Shown: positions 7,923-16,025 of the stretch, piece by piece
Numbering within the stretch: position 1 is the first letter of the stretch
Layout: each line of letters opens with the position of its first letter
From: JAVVUJ01 sp964582545
Lineage (GTDB): Bacteria; Bacillota; Clostridia; Peptostreptococcales; Anaerovoracaceae
Direction of reading: 5' to 3'
Length of the DNA stretch: 62,093 nucleotides
NCBI GenBank assembly: GCA_964582545.1
Contig: CAZOSB010000012.1
Span: 1 to 62,093 of the forward strand
Notes under the pieces: generated by a model
Database searches by the model: none
Seen by the model: the letters and a program-made list of their open reading frames with translations, nothing else
What the model was told of the DNA's origin: nothing
Made by a program: the position numbers and the translations under genes

Positions 7923-9872
7923 ATGAGCAGCAGAATGCTAGCTAACAGATATGAATTGTTAGAAAAGATCGGCGATGGCGGTATGGCTGTAGTCTATAAA
8001 GCAAAAGATAAATTATTAAATCGGTTTGTAGCAGTAAAGATATTAAAACCTGAGTTTTCCAAGGATGCAAAATTCCTAGAGAGCTTTCAAAGGGAGTCAC
8101 AAGCAGCGGCAAGCCTTTCACATCCAAATATAGTAAACGTATACGATGTAGGCAGGGAAGGAAACATCAACTTTATCGTCATGGAGCTAGTGGTAGGAAA
8201 ACCTTTAAGCGATATTATTGAGAATGAGGGTTCCTTAGATATCCATCGCTCTATTCACATTGCCAAGCAGATTGCTTTGGCCTTGAGCATTGCCCATAAA
8301 AATAATATTATTCACAGGGATGTTAAGCCACATAACATTATGATTACCGAAAACGGAACAGCAAAAATTACGGATTTTGGTATCGCAAGGGCCGTGAGTA
8401 ATTCCACTATGGTGGGGAATACGGGCACCATTATGGGCTCTGTCCACTATTTTTCCCCTGAACAGGCAAGAGGTGGCTACATAGATGCCAAAACGGATAT
8501 TTACTCTTTGGGGATCGTGTTGTATGAAATGCTGACAGGAACCATTCCTTTTGATGGGGATAATCCCGTTCAGGTTGCACTCATGCACATGAATGATGAA
8601 ATACCTCTTCCAACCAGTTTCGATCCCAAGATACCTGCCATGTTAGAAGCTGTCATCTTAAAGGCTTGCGATAAATATCAGGTGAATCGTTTTAAGGATG
8701 CCGATGAGATGTACCAAGCTTTGGAGCGGGTATCCTTTAGTATGTTGGGTTTTAAGTCTGATAATGTGGATTATGGTAAAAGCAATATCAATCCTTCTAA
8801 TGAAACTTATGAGACCCATGAGGAGTACCCTCCGAAAGGCGAAGTCATGAATGAATACAAAGAAAATTCCAATAAGAAAAGAAAAAAGGTAAAAGTTAAC
8901 AAATTAAAGGTTTTGGCTATCGTATTGGCGCTTCTTTGTGCCATACCTGTAAGCATGATGATTCTATCCTTCGTTGACGGTTTTGGAAAAGATAAAGAGG
9001 TTGCTGTTCCCAATGTTGTAGGGAAAACGGCTGAAGAAGCAAAGACCCTCTTGGAGGAGGAAGGTTTTAAGGTGGAAATTAACGACACCATTATCAGCTC
9101 AGAATTTGAACCGGGTGAGGTTACGTCTCAGGATCCTGAGGCGGGAATGGTTGTGAAGAAAAAAGGTACTACCATCCTGCTGAACGTTTGCAAAAATAAG
9201 AGTGAAGGAACGGTTCCTGATGTTACCAACAGACTCATTAGAGATGCGATTTACCTTTTAGAACTCAATGGGTTTAAACAGGGAGAAGTAAAGGCCATCG
9301 AAAGTGATCTGCCGAAGGATACCGTAGTAAGACAAAATCCCGGGGGCAATTTACCCGCCGAAAAAGGTGCAACAGTAGATCTTTTCATCAGCAAAGGAGT
9401 AGAGGAACCCACTGAGGCAAAGATGCCTACCGTGCTGGGATTGACGTTGGATAAAGCTCAGGAAGTGCTGACAGAAGCAGGGTTTGTCGTAGGCACTACG
9501 GAGAAGGAAAACAGTACTGCTTATGCAGAAAATGTGATTATGTGGCAACAATATTCCCCGGGAGATATGGTAGCAAAAGGAAAAGCGGTGAACCTTAAAA
9601 TAAGCTTAGGAGCCCCTCAGCCTGTTGGTCCAAAGAATGTTTCCTTGACCATAGATTACAGTGCTGCCAAGGGACCAGTGTTTTACCTTACTGTAATCGT
9701 CTCGGATGAATCGGGATTCCGAACCATATTTAGCGGGGTTGAGCGGTTTAAGGAAACGGGATCCGAAACTATCACCATAACCGGGCAAGGGCAAGGGAAG
9801 GTGCAAGTAATCTTTGATAACGATGTAATTTTGAATAAGAACGTTGATTTTAATACGGGAGCAATCACTTAA
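7923..9872 (+). CDS. prkC: PASTA-domain Ser/Thr kinase PrkC/Stk
   Basis: Membrane kinase that senses cell-wall fragments and phosphorylates division, wall and translation proteins. In 649 residues: a kinase domain (about 8-270) with glycine loop GDGGMAVVY, catalytic Lys39, HRD at 131-133 and DFG at 151-153; a basic juxtamembrane stretch; one membrane helix near 325-350; and three PASTA repeats (about 356-425, 428-497, 499-567), each starting with a V/MP-x-V signature. A further extracellular domain of about 75 residues (575-649) has no PASTA signature and reads as a beta-rich module. The stop overlaps the rsgA start by one base (TAATG). Confidence 0.95.
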   Translation: MSSRMLANRYELLEKIGDGGMAVVYKAKDKLLNRFVAVKILKPEFSKDAKFLESFQRESQAAASLSHPNIVNVYDVGREGNINFIVMELVVGKPLSDIIENEGSLDIHRSIHIAKQIALALSIAHKNNIIHRDVKPHNIMITENGTAKITDFGIARAVSNSTMVGNTGTIMGSVHYFSPEQARGGYIDAKTDIYSLGIVLYEMLTGTIPFDGDNPVQVALMHMNDEIPLPTSFDPKIPAMLEAVILKACDKYQVNRFKDADEMYQALERVSFSMLGFKSDNVDYGKSNINPSNETYETHEEYPPKGEVMNEYKENSNKKRKKVKVNKLKVLAIVLALLCAIPVSMMILSFVDGFGKDKEVAVPNVVGKTAEEAKTLLEEEGFKVEINDTIISSEFEPGEVTSQDPEAGMVVKKKGTTILLNVCKNKSEGTVPDVTNRLIRDAIYLLELNGFKQGEVKAIESDLPKDTVVRQNPGGNLPAEKGATVDLFISKGVEEPTEAKMPTVLGLTLDKAQEVLTEAGFVVGTTEKENSTAYAENVIMWQQYSPGDMVAKGKAVNLKISLGAPQPVGPKNVSLTIDYSAAKGPVFYLTVIVSDESGFRTIFSGVERFKETGSETITITGQGQGKVQVIFDNDVILNKNVDFNTGAIT

Positions 9873-10750
9873 TGCGGGGGATAATCATCAAGGGTATAGG
9901 CGGATTTTACTATGTAAAGACCGCGGATAGAGCTTATCAATGTCGTGCCAGAGGGATATTTAAAAAAGAAGGTTTGATTCCTTGTGTAGGTGATGAAGTT
10001 CGCTTTCAGTTGACGGACATTTTGGATAATGAAGGAGTGGTGGATGAAATTTTACCTCGGAAAAACGTCTTTATCAGACCTCCCATCGCCAACATTGATT
10101 GTTTTGTGGTGGTCATGTCACTGAAAAACCCGGAGCCCAACCTGTTTATATTAGACAAGTTCCTTGTAATGGCAGAAAAAGCAGAGGCGGAGATTATCAT
10201 AGTCCTAAATAAGAAGGATTTGGTTTCAGAAAATGAAATTGATCGCATTAAAGATATTTATCAACCCATTTATCAGGTTTTACAGATGTCCGCATCCAAT
10301 GGTGAGGGCATAGATTTGCTAAAAGAACATTTGATAGGAAAAAAAAGCGCATTTGCCGGTCCATCAGGGGTGGGTAAATCCAGTTTGATCAATCGACTTC
10401 AGCCTGGGTTGCATACAGAAGTTGGAAAAATTAGCAGCAAATCAAAACGAGGCAAGCATACCACCAGGCATGTGGAAATCTTTGAAACGGATTTTGGTGG
10501 AATGCTCTTTGATACCCCCGGATTTACTTCTTTTGATATGATAGAGTCAGAGGAAGGGGAACTATCCTCCTACTACCCGGATTTTACAGAGTTTGAAAAA
10601 CAGTGCAGATATAGAGATTGTTTGCATATTTCAGAGCCGGATTGCGGTGTCAGACTTGCTTTGGAAGAAGGGACGATTCATGAAAGTCGATACCAATCCT
10701 ATGTCCTACAGCTGGAAGAGTTGCAAGATAAATTAAAGTATAAGTGGTAA
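9872..10750 (+). CDS. rsgA: ribosome small-subunit-dependent GTPase RsgA
   Basis: Circularly permuted GTPase that assists late 30S assembly. The 292-residue protein has an N-terminal OB domain (about 1-70), the G4 motif NKKD ahead of the G1 loop AGPSGVGKSSL and the DTPGF G3 motif, which is the permuted order diagnostic of RsgA. A C-terminal zinc module follows with CRYRDCLHISEPDC, giving Cys, Cys, His and Cys ligands. The start codon overlaps the kinase stop, so translation is coupled to prkC. RsgA is a reported substrate of PrkC in other Firmicutes, which fits the operon, but that is family knowledge and not visible here. Confidence 0.95.
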   Translation: MRGIIIKGIGGFYYVKTADRAYQCRARGIFKKEGLIPCVGDEVRFQLTDILDNEGVVDEILPRKNVFIRPPIANIDCFVVVMSLKNPEPNLFILDKFLVMAEKAEAEIIIVLNKKDLVSENEIDRIKDIYQPIYQVLQMSASNGEGIDLLKEHLIGKKSAFAGPSGVGKSSLINRLQPGLHTEVGKISSKSKRGKHTTRHVEIFETDFGGMLFDTPGFTSFDMIESEEGELSSYYPDFTEFEKQCRYRDCLHISEPDCGVRLALEEGTIHESRYQSYVLQLEELQDKLKYKW

Positions 10751-10761
10751 AGGAGAATGAA

Positions 10762-11415
10762 ATGGCTAAATTAGCACCCTCGTTGTTATCTGCTGACTTT
10801 TCAGCTTTGAGTAAGTCTGTATCGTTAACAGAGCAGGCAGGCGCAGACCTGTTACATATCGATGTGATGGACGGTCATTTCGTACCCAACATTAGTTTTG
10901 GAGCAGGGGTGATGAAAAGCCTTTTAGGAAAAACGAATCTTAATTTTGACGTTCATCTCATGATAGAAAATCCGGATGTCTACATTCAGGATTTTGTTAC
11001 GGACAATACGGAGTTCATTACGGTTCATTGGGAGGCTTGCAAGCATCTAAACAGAACCTTGCAGTTTATTCGCTCCTTGGGAGTGAAGGCAGGAGTTGCT
11101 CTCAACCCTTCTACACCTTTACACGTGTTGGATTGCGTTTATGAGGATCTAGATTTGGTTTTAATCATGTCTGTTAATCCGGGATTTGGTGGACAAAAGT
11201 TTATTACCTCCGCCTTGGATAAGGTGAAGTTGCTGCAAAGGATCAAGGAAGAGAAGGGTTACACTTTTGAAATCGAAATAGATGGTGGCATTTCTCACCG
11301 GAATGTGGGAGATGTGGTATCCGCAGGGGTGGAAATTGTGGTAGCTGGTTCTGCTGTATTCGGAACAGAGGATGTAAGCTTGTCGACAAAGAATCTTATC
11401 AGCCTCATCAGATAG
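10762..11415 (+). CDS. rpe: ribulose-phosphate 3-epimerase
   Basis: Interconverts ribulose 5-phosphate and xylulose 5-phosphate in the pentose phosphate pathway. The 217-residue TIM barrel shows SLLSADF near the start, HIDVMDGHFVPN with the metal-binding His and catalytic Asp, MSVNPGFGGQ, and EIDGGI with the second catalytic Asp. The frame is open to 10744, but the ATG at 10762 is chosen because AGGAG lies at 10751-10755, just after the rsgA stop. rsgA-rpe is the standard order in this operon. The thiamine pyrophosphokinase gene thiN, which often follows rpe, is not present next to it. Confidence 0.95.
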   Translation: MAKLAPSLLSADFSALSKSVSLTEQAGADLLHIDVMDGHFVPNISFGAGVMKSLLGKTNLNFDVHLMIENPDVYIQDFVTDNTEFITVHWEACKHLNRTLQFIRSLGVKAGVALNPSTPLHVLDCVYEDLDLVLIMSVNPGFGGQKFITSALDKVKLLQRIKEEKGYTFEIEIDGGISHRNVGDVVSAGVEIVVAGSAVFGTEDVSLSTKNLISLIR

Positions 11416-11511
11416 TTTTAAAATTTGACTAAATCTAATAAATAATATGAATAATCAACTTCCTTCTCGAATAAAGTTTAGTAATAAACAGAGTTGAGGA
11501 GGGAGTTTTTT

Positions 11512-11988
11512 GTGAGTAAGTCAGGAATGTTAAATAGGTTGCATAAACCGGGAAAGAAAACTGTGATAGGCTTTATTATTATAGTAGCCATAGTTGCAGC
11601 GGTATTATTATGGTCAGATTTTTTCGGCGGTGACAAAGATGTTGGGTTTACAGTACTGAATGAGACCGAAATCCCACAACAGATCGTAAGTCAGGTTATT
11701 CCGGAATACAGACAGATGGAAAGAGCATTGGCCTGCATTATCGATGATAAGGTATATGTCATCGCTACAAGAGGAGAAAAACCCACTTCCGGGTATGAAA
11801 TTACAATTGATAAAATGTGTATTACTGAAAAGGACGGAGTAAAAAAACTGGAAGTCTACACTCAATTTAAGGATCCCGATCCAAACACTGCTTTGACCCA
11901 GGTTCTGTCCTATCCAATGCAAGTAGCAGAAACAGATTTAGCAGCGCTTCCGGAAAAGATAGAATTAAAGGTTAAGTATAACGATTAA
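11512..11988 (+). CDS. membrane-anchored PrcB-like protein
   Basis: A 158-residue protein with a short cytoplasmic N terminus, one hydrophobic helix (about residues 19-36, a run of I, A and V) and an exported domain. The exported part contains ATRGEKPTSGYEI, the GxxPTxGY signature of the PrcB C-terminal domain family, a small beta domain named after a protease-complex subunit of Treponema. Its function in Firmicutes is unknown. The start is taken as GTG at 11512 because GAGGAGGGA lies at 11496-11504; an in-frame TTG at 11494 would overlap that site. It lies alone between rpe and a long terminator hairpin at 12041. The link with proteases is by domain name only. Confidence 0.65.
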   Translation: MSKSGMLNRLHKPGKKTVIGFIIIVAIVAAVLLWSDFFGGDKDVGFTVLNETEIPQQIVSQVIPEYRQMERALACIIDDKVYVIATRGEKPTSGYEITIDKMCITEKDGVKKLEVYTQFKDPDPNTALTQVLSYPMQVAETDLAALPEKIELKVKYND

Positions 11989-12040
11989 AGCAACAGATGA
12001 TACAGAAACATACAATTGAATTTTCCAAGGTCAATGAATT

Positions 12041-12098
12041 AATACAATTTTATGTTTGTTTAAGAAAAGTCTTAGACAAGATAAAATTGTATTTTTTT
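12041..12098 (+). terminator. long-stem intrinsic terminator
   Basis: Bases 12041-12065 and 12070-12093 form a near-perfect hairpin of about 25 pairs (outer arms AATACAATTTTAT / ATAAAATTGTATT, inner TTGTTTAAGA / TCTTAGACAA with one G-U pair) with a 4-base AAAG loop. It is followed directly by a run of T at 12092-12098. The stem is much longer than an average terminator. It would end transcription from the rpe and PrcB-like genes before the promoter at 12131. Confidence 0.85.
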
Positions 12099-12130
12099 GC
12101 TTAAACTCATATAATATTTCCAATTTACTA

Positions 12131-12159
12131 TTTACATAAAAAATATTTTATGGTATTAT
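12131..12159 (+). promoter_or_regulatory. sigma-A-type promoter for the P-loop gene
   Basis: TTTACA at 12131-12136 and TATTAT at 12154-12159 with a 17-base spacer. The predicted start site, near 12165, is just ahead of the GGGAGG ribosome site at 12172-12177, so the leader is very short. This supports the ATG at 12184 as the real start of the next gene. Confidence 0.65.
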
Positions 12160-12183
12160 ATGGTAGTTATTGGGAGGGCTTAT

Positions 12184-12996
12184 ATGGATAGAATGTTTTC
12201 CAGGGAAATAGGGACAACCCTGAACAGCGCAACGGATAAGGTGAAGATTGGAATTTGGGGGATTTCGCCGGGAGCAGGAGCAACTTTTTTTACCTTGTGC
12301 TTTAGCAAATTTTTAGCGGAATCCAAACAACATGAAACTGCTGTAGTAGAAGTAGGAGGAAACAATATTTTTTGCGCAATGGGTTTGGATAAGCATTTTG
12401 CCAGCAAGGAATATTTTAAATGTTATACGTCTGCCTCAGAGGGACAATCCCTCCGAGGAAAGGGAAACTTTGACGAGGGCATCAACTGGGTTGTCCGTCA
12501 TGAAGATGAGGGCGCTATTGATCTGGATCCGGGGCAAGAGCTTAGGCTTATCAATAATGCTTTGGGAGAATACATAATCTGTGACTTATCAGGGGAACCT
12601 TTTAAGGGGAATGGCTGTCATAAAGCTGGTGGGGAAACAGAACGAATGAGGTATCGGATTGCGGAAGATATGGACTTTATATTTTGCCTTATAGATCCTT
12701 TGCCCTCTAAGATGATCGGTTCCTTTAGCAGGTTTCAATCTATCTTACAAATTCAGGAGAATATACCGACGATTTTCATTGTGAATAAGATGAATAAAGG
12801 TGTAAATTTAAAAGAATTAAGAGATTTTTTAAAGATTAAAAGTTATTTTACGATTCCTATGGTCAATGCTGACGCGCTTTACAGTGCAGAATATAATTGC
12901 AAAAGTCCTTACAGTCAAAGGGAAATCAAGAATCAAATCAATGAAACGTTGGAGAAAATTTACCAATTATTAGGTAAAAATGTAATGAATATTTAA
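12184..12996 (+). CDS. P-loop-like protein lacking the Walker lysine
   Basis: A 270-residue soluble protein of unknown function. Near residue 20 it has a beta strand and loop, KIGIWGISPGAGATFFTL, shaped like the N terminus of MinD/ParA-type ATPases. The position of the conserved lysine in G-x-G-K-T/S is an alanine (GAGAT). Later strands match the fold: VVEVGGNN (Walker A-prime area), YIICDLSGEP (Walker B-like, Asp present) and IFIVNKMNKG, an NKxx base-specificity-like motif. There is no membrane helix. It has its own promoter and sits just before the ftsEX operon. It may be a degenerate nucleotide-binding or scaffold protein of the MinD/CpaE superfamily. No function is assigned. Confidence 0.55.
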   Translation: MDRMFSREIGTTLNSATDKVKIGIWGISPGAGATFFTLCFSKFLAESKQHETAVVEVGGNNIFCAMGLDKHFASKEYFKCYTSASEGQSLRGKGNFDEGINWVVRHEDEGAIDLDPGQELRLINNALGEYIICDLSGEPFKGNGCHKAGGETERMRYRIAEDMDFIFCLIDPLPSKMIGSFSRFQSILQIQENIPTIFIVNKMNKGVNLKELRDFLKIKSYFTIPMVNADALYSAEYNCKSPYSQREIKNQINETLEKIYQLLGKNVMNI

Positions 12997-13008
12997 TAAA
13001 ATTTAGGT

Positions 13009-13036
13009 TTGCATAAAGATAAGTTTATAGTATAAT
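13009..13036 (+). promoter_or_regulatory. promoter of the ftsE leader
   Basis: TTGCAT at 13009-13014 and a consensus TATAAT at 13031-13036 with a 16-base spacer. Initiation near 13043 would give a leader of about 180 nt before the ftsE start at 13226. Confidence 0.65.
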
Positions 13037-13088
13037 AAGGTGTTGAAATATACTATATATTGTTGTTTTATGTCCATAATGACATCAA

Positions 13089-13188
13089 TATTAATACCAT
13101 ACATTACATTTAGCAAAATGGTGACGAAAAGTAGCAGGAAATAGGTCTGAACTTTTGAAACCAAGCTAGGTAATAGATTAGCTTTTTT
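13089..13188 (+). ncRNA. candidate structured leader / attenuator upstream of ftsE
   Basis: The leader holds a small terminator-like hairpin, AAGCTA (13163-13168) with TAGCTT (13179-13184), running into T at 13183-13188. Upstream elements can pair with the same bases: TAGC 13132-13135 with GCTA 13165-13168, TATTA 13089-13093 with TAATA 13171-13175, and a local stem ACCAT 13096-13100 / ATGGT 13118-13122. Together they make a three-helix layout that would exclude the terminator. The order ATACC-hairpin-GGTGACGAAAAG...AAGCTAGGTAATA loosely recalls the c-di-GMP-I (GEMM) aptamer, whose core is GGGACGCAAAG and AGCYRGGUURCC, but the conserved GCAAACC segment is missing. It is called as a structured attenuator only. 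Confidence 0.4.
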
Positions 13189-13225
13189 AATATAGACTTA
13201 ATAAAAATGAAAGGTGTTGCTGAAA

Positions 13226-13969
13226 ATGATCGAATTTCATAAGGTGACAAAATCCTACGGTAATAATCTAGGCATTGAAAATGTCAGCATAAAGATAGAT
13301 AAAGGAGATTTTGTATTTCTGGTAGGTCCCAGCGGTGCTGGAAAATCAACCTTTATCAAATTGATTCTAAAGGAGATTGATGCAAACAGAGGCAGCATAA
13401 AATTTAACGGTTTGGAGGTTACAGGTCTTTCCAATCGACACATCCCCAAGCTACGCAGGAGCATTGGCATCGTTTTCCAGGATTTTAGGCTTTTGCCTAA
13501 GAAAACGGTCTTTGAAAATGTTGCTTTTTCTATGGAAATTATTAAAATGAGCAGAAGAGCCATTCGTAGGCAAGTGCCGGCTGTTTTAAGTTTGGTGGGC
13601 ATTAGCTCAAAGGCCAATAAATATCCCCATGAGCTTTCAGCAGGGGAACAGCAGAGGGTAGCTATCGCTCGTGCAATTGTGAACAACCCTACGGTTTTGA
13701 TTGCCGACGAACCTACCGGAAACTTAGATCCTGATACCGCTTGGGAAATTATGCGTTTATTAGAACAAATCAATATAAGGGGTACCACCATTGTAATGGT
13801 TACCCATGCCAAGGATATCGTTGACAATATGGGAAAAAGAGTTATTGCTATTGATAAGGGCCATATCGTCAGAGATGAAAAAGGTGGCATTTACGGTGCG
13901 TATGAGGACGAAAGAATCCACAGAGGCATGTATATGACCGGAGGTGTATTGGATTACGATGTTAGGTAG
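13226..13969 (+). CDS. ftsE: cell-division ABC ATPase FtsE
   Basis: ATPase of the FtsEX complex, which uses ATP to switch on a peptidoglycan hydrolase outside the cell. The 247-residue protein has Walker A GPSGAGKST (34-42), signature LSAGEQ (137-142) and Walker B LIADEP (158-163). It is slightly longer than usual FtsE (about 230), with a C-terminal tail rich in charged residues. The ATG at 13226 is chosen over an in-frame GTG at 13214 because AAAGGTG lies at the latter position and homologues begin MIEF. ftsX overlaps its 3' end. Expression may be set by the leader at 13089-13188. Confidence 0.95.
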   Translation: MIEFHKVTKSYGNNLGIENVSIKIDKGDFVFLVGPSGAGKSTFIKLILKEIDANRGSIKFNGLEVTGLSNRHIPKLRRSIGIVFQDFRLLPKKTVFENVAFSMEIIKMSRRAIRRQVPAVLSLVGISSKANKYPHELSAGEQQRVAIARAIVNNPTVLIADEPTGNLDPDTAWEIMRLLEQINIRGTTIVMVTHAKDIVDNMGKRVIAIDKGHIVRDEKGGIYGAYEDERIHRGMYMTGGVLDYDVR

Positions 13970-14852
13970 TATCATCTATGCTATAAAGCAGGCTTTTAGC
14001 CAAGTGTTCAGAAACAGAGCCATGAGCACGGCCTCTATGTTTTCCATCACTTCTATGCTCTTGATTTTAGGGCTTTTCTTTATACTGTTGGTCAATGTGA
14101 ACATGGTGGCTGAAAGTGCAAAGGGGCAGTTTGATTCCATTCAGATCTATTTGCAGGACAGTACAAATAGAGAAGAAGCTGATATTATAATCAGCGACCT
14201 AAAGAAAAAGAAGGAAGTGGCGGACGCTTACTATCTGAGTAAGGTGGATGCTTTGGAAAATTGGAAGGGAAAATGGGGAGAGAATGCATATCTACTGGAT
14301 GGCTTAAATCAAAACCCACTACCCAATACCATAGTGGTGACTTTAAGTGATTTAGAATTCGCCGATAAGGTTGCAAACGATATTAAAAGTTTTGAAGGAA
14401 TCGAAGATATAAAATACTATAAGACTGCAGTGGATCAACTGATGAAGATTACTAAATACATTCAAATGGCTGCAATGGTGATTATCATCTTCTTGGTGGC
14501 CGTATCTGTAGTAGTGGTTTCCAATACCGTAAAACTGACGGTACTTGCCAGAGAGAGAGAGATCAGCATTATGAAGTATGTAGGTGCTACCAACTGGTTT
14601 ATCAGAGGACCGTTTTTGGTGGAAGGTATGTTGATCGGATTGTTTTCTGCCTTGATATCATCGGGGATTATCAGCTTGATTTATTATAAAACAGTGGAGT
14701 TGATCGGACCGGGAATCTTTGCAATGATGGCAACTCCTTTAGTACCGCAAGAATTTCTGGTAATCAACTTAGTCTGGATATTCATGGCATTAGGTGTAAG
14801 CATTGGGGCGTTCGGAAGTATTGTTTCTATGCGAAGATTTTTAGATACTTAA
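13959..14852 (+). CDS. ftsX: cell-division permease FtsX
   Basis: Membrane partner of FtsE, 297 residues. Four membrane helices are visible (about 20-42, 170-195, 218-243 and 262-290), with a large extracellular loop between the first two (about 45-165) that is expected to bind the hydrolase. The motif VKLTVLAREREISIMKYVGA is the conserved FtsX/MacB coupling region. The ATG at 13959 gives an 11-base overlap with ftsE and has GGAGGT at 13940-13945 upstream; a GTG at 13944 lies inside that site and is less likely. The M23 hydrolase gene follows at 21 bases. Confidence 0.94.
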   Translation: MLGSIIYAIKQAFSQVFRNRAMSTASMFSITSMLLILGLFFILLVNVNMVAESAKGQFDSIQIYLQDSTNREEADIIISDLKKKKEVADAYYLSKVDALENWKGKWGENAYLLDGLNQNPLPNTIVVTLSDLEFADKVANDIKSFEGIEDIKYYKTAVDQLMKITKYIQMAAMVIIIFLVAVSVVVVSNTVKLTVLAREREISIMKYVGATNWFIRGPFLVEGMLIGLFSALISSGIISLIYYKTVELIGPGIFAMMATPLVPQEFLVINLVWIFMALGVSIGAFGSIVSMRRFLDT

Positions 14853-14873
14853 AAGTAGGAGGAGAGAAATAGG

Positions 14874-16004
14874 ATGAAACGTTTTGGAATATACATACTA
14901 TTGGTGGTCTTGTTTGCTACCGTTTTACCTGTAAACTTTTCCTATGCACTTACAGAACAAGAAAAATTACAGCAAATTCAACAGCAGAAAAAAGAAGAGC
15001 AAAAGAAGCTACAAGAGGGAAAAGCAGCAGAAAAAAAGCTGAATTCACAGATTAATACTTTGGAGTCTCAGATTTTATCCACTCAAAATCAACTGAATAA
15101 GCTTCAGTCAAGCATTAAGGAAACGGAAGAAAATATTACAAATGTTCAAGCTGAGCTGAAAAAAGTCGAAGCTGAGATGAAGTCACAAAACGATAATCTA
15201 AATAAACGTTTGCGGGTTATGTATAAAAATGGAGATGCCAGCTTTTTAGAAATTCTATTGGGCTCAGAAAGCATCATTGACTTCATGTCCAACATGGATA
15301 TGATTCAAAGGATCTTTGATAACGATGTGGCATTGCTAAAGACCATAGAAAAACAGTATCAGCAGGTGGAGCAGCAGAAAAAGCGATTAGAAAGCTTAGA
15401 AGCAAAACTGGAAGCGGATAAAGCGGATGCCACCATCAAGAGGGAAACGCTTCTCAGCAGCAAACAAAATGTAGCCTCTCTAAAGAAAGAAGTGGCCGCT
15501 GACAATGCAACTTTGGAGAAAAACTTGGCGGCATTAAATAAAGAGGCGGATAAAATCACGGCTCAAATTTTAGCCATGCAAAATACAAATACCCAGTACA
15601 CAGGAGGAAAACTGGGTTGGCCTTTACCGGGAAGTCCCAATTCTTATCGAATTACTTCGGAATTTGCCAATAGGATCAATCCTGTTACCGGAAAGGCAGA
15701 AAAGCACTTAGGCATGGATATTGCAGCCAAAAGCGGTACATCTGTCTTGGCCAGCAATTCAGGTACAGTCATACAGGCAGGGTACAACAGCAGCTACGGG
15801 TATATGGTTATCATAGACCATGGCGGAGGAATCGCAACCTTGTACGCGCACAATAGTAGATTAGCTGTGTCAAAGGGAGCAACCATAACAAAAGGACAAA
15901 CCATTTCCTATGTGGGGAGTACCGGTATGTCCACCGGTCCTCACCTACACTTTGAAGTGCGCGTGAACGGTCAATATCAAAATCCTAGAAACTGGCTATT
16001 TTAA
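14874..16004 (+). CDS. FtsEX-linked M23 murein hydrolase (EnvC/PcsB-like)
   Basis: Exported peptidoglycan hydrolase of 376 residues. A signal peptide (about 1-25, likely cut after SYA) is followed by a long coiled coil rich in Gln, Lys and Glu (about 27-235) and a LytM/M23 endopeptidase domain (about 250-376). The zinc site is complete: HLGMD (His278, Asp282), YAH (His326) and HLH (His357, His359), so it should be active. EnvC of E. coli, by contrast, is an inactive activator. The order ftsE-ftsX-hydrolase and the coiled coil argue that FtsX pulls on this protein during division. The AGGAGG ribosome site is at 14857-14862. Confidence 0.92.
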   Translation: MKRFGIYILLVVLFATVLPVNFSYALTEQEKLQQIQQQKKEEQKKLQEGKAAEKKLNSQINTLESQILSTQNQLNKLQSSIKETEENITNVQAELKKVEAEMKSQNDNLNKRLRVMYKNGDASFLEILLGSESIIDFMSNMDMIQRIFDNDVALLKTIEKQYQQVEQQKKRLESLEAKLEADKADATIKRETLLSSKQNVASLKKEVAADNATLEKNLAALNKEADKITAQILAMQNTNTQYTGGKLGWPLPGSPNSYRITSEFANRINPVTGKAEKHLGMDIAAKSGTSVLASNSGTVIQAGYNSSYGYMVIIDHGGGIATLYAHNSRLAVSKGATITKGQTISYVGSTGMSTGPHLHFEVRVNGQYQNPRNWLF

Positions 16005-16025
16005 GAACTAAATTGGAGAAAGTAC

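Noticed and set aside
11380..11390. TTGTCGACAA, like a Spo0A box pair
   Set aside because: It lies inside the rpe coding sequence and is far from any promoter.
13255..13890. Long open frame (211 codons) on the minus strand opposite ftsE
   Set aside because: It is the shadow of the conserved FtsE frame, has no ribosome site and encodes no recognisable domain.
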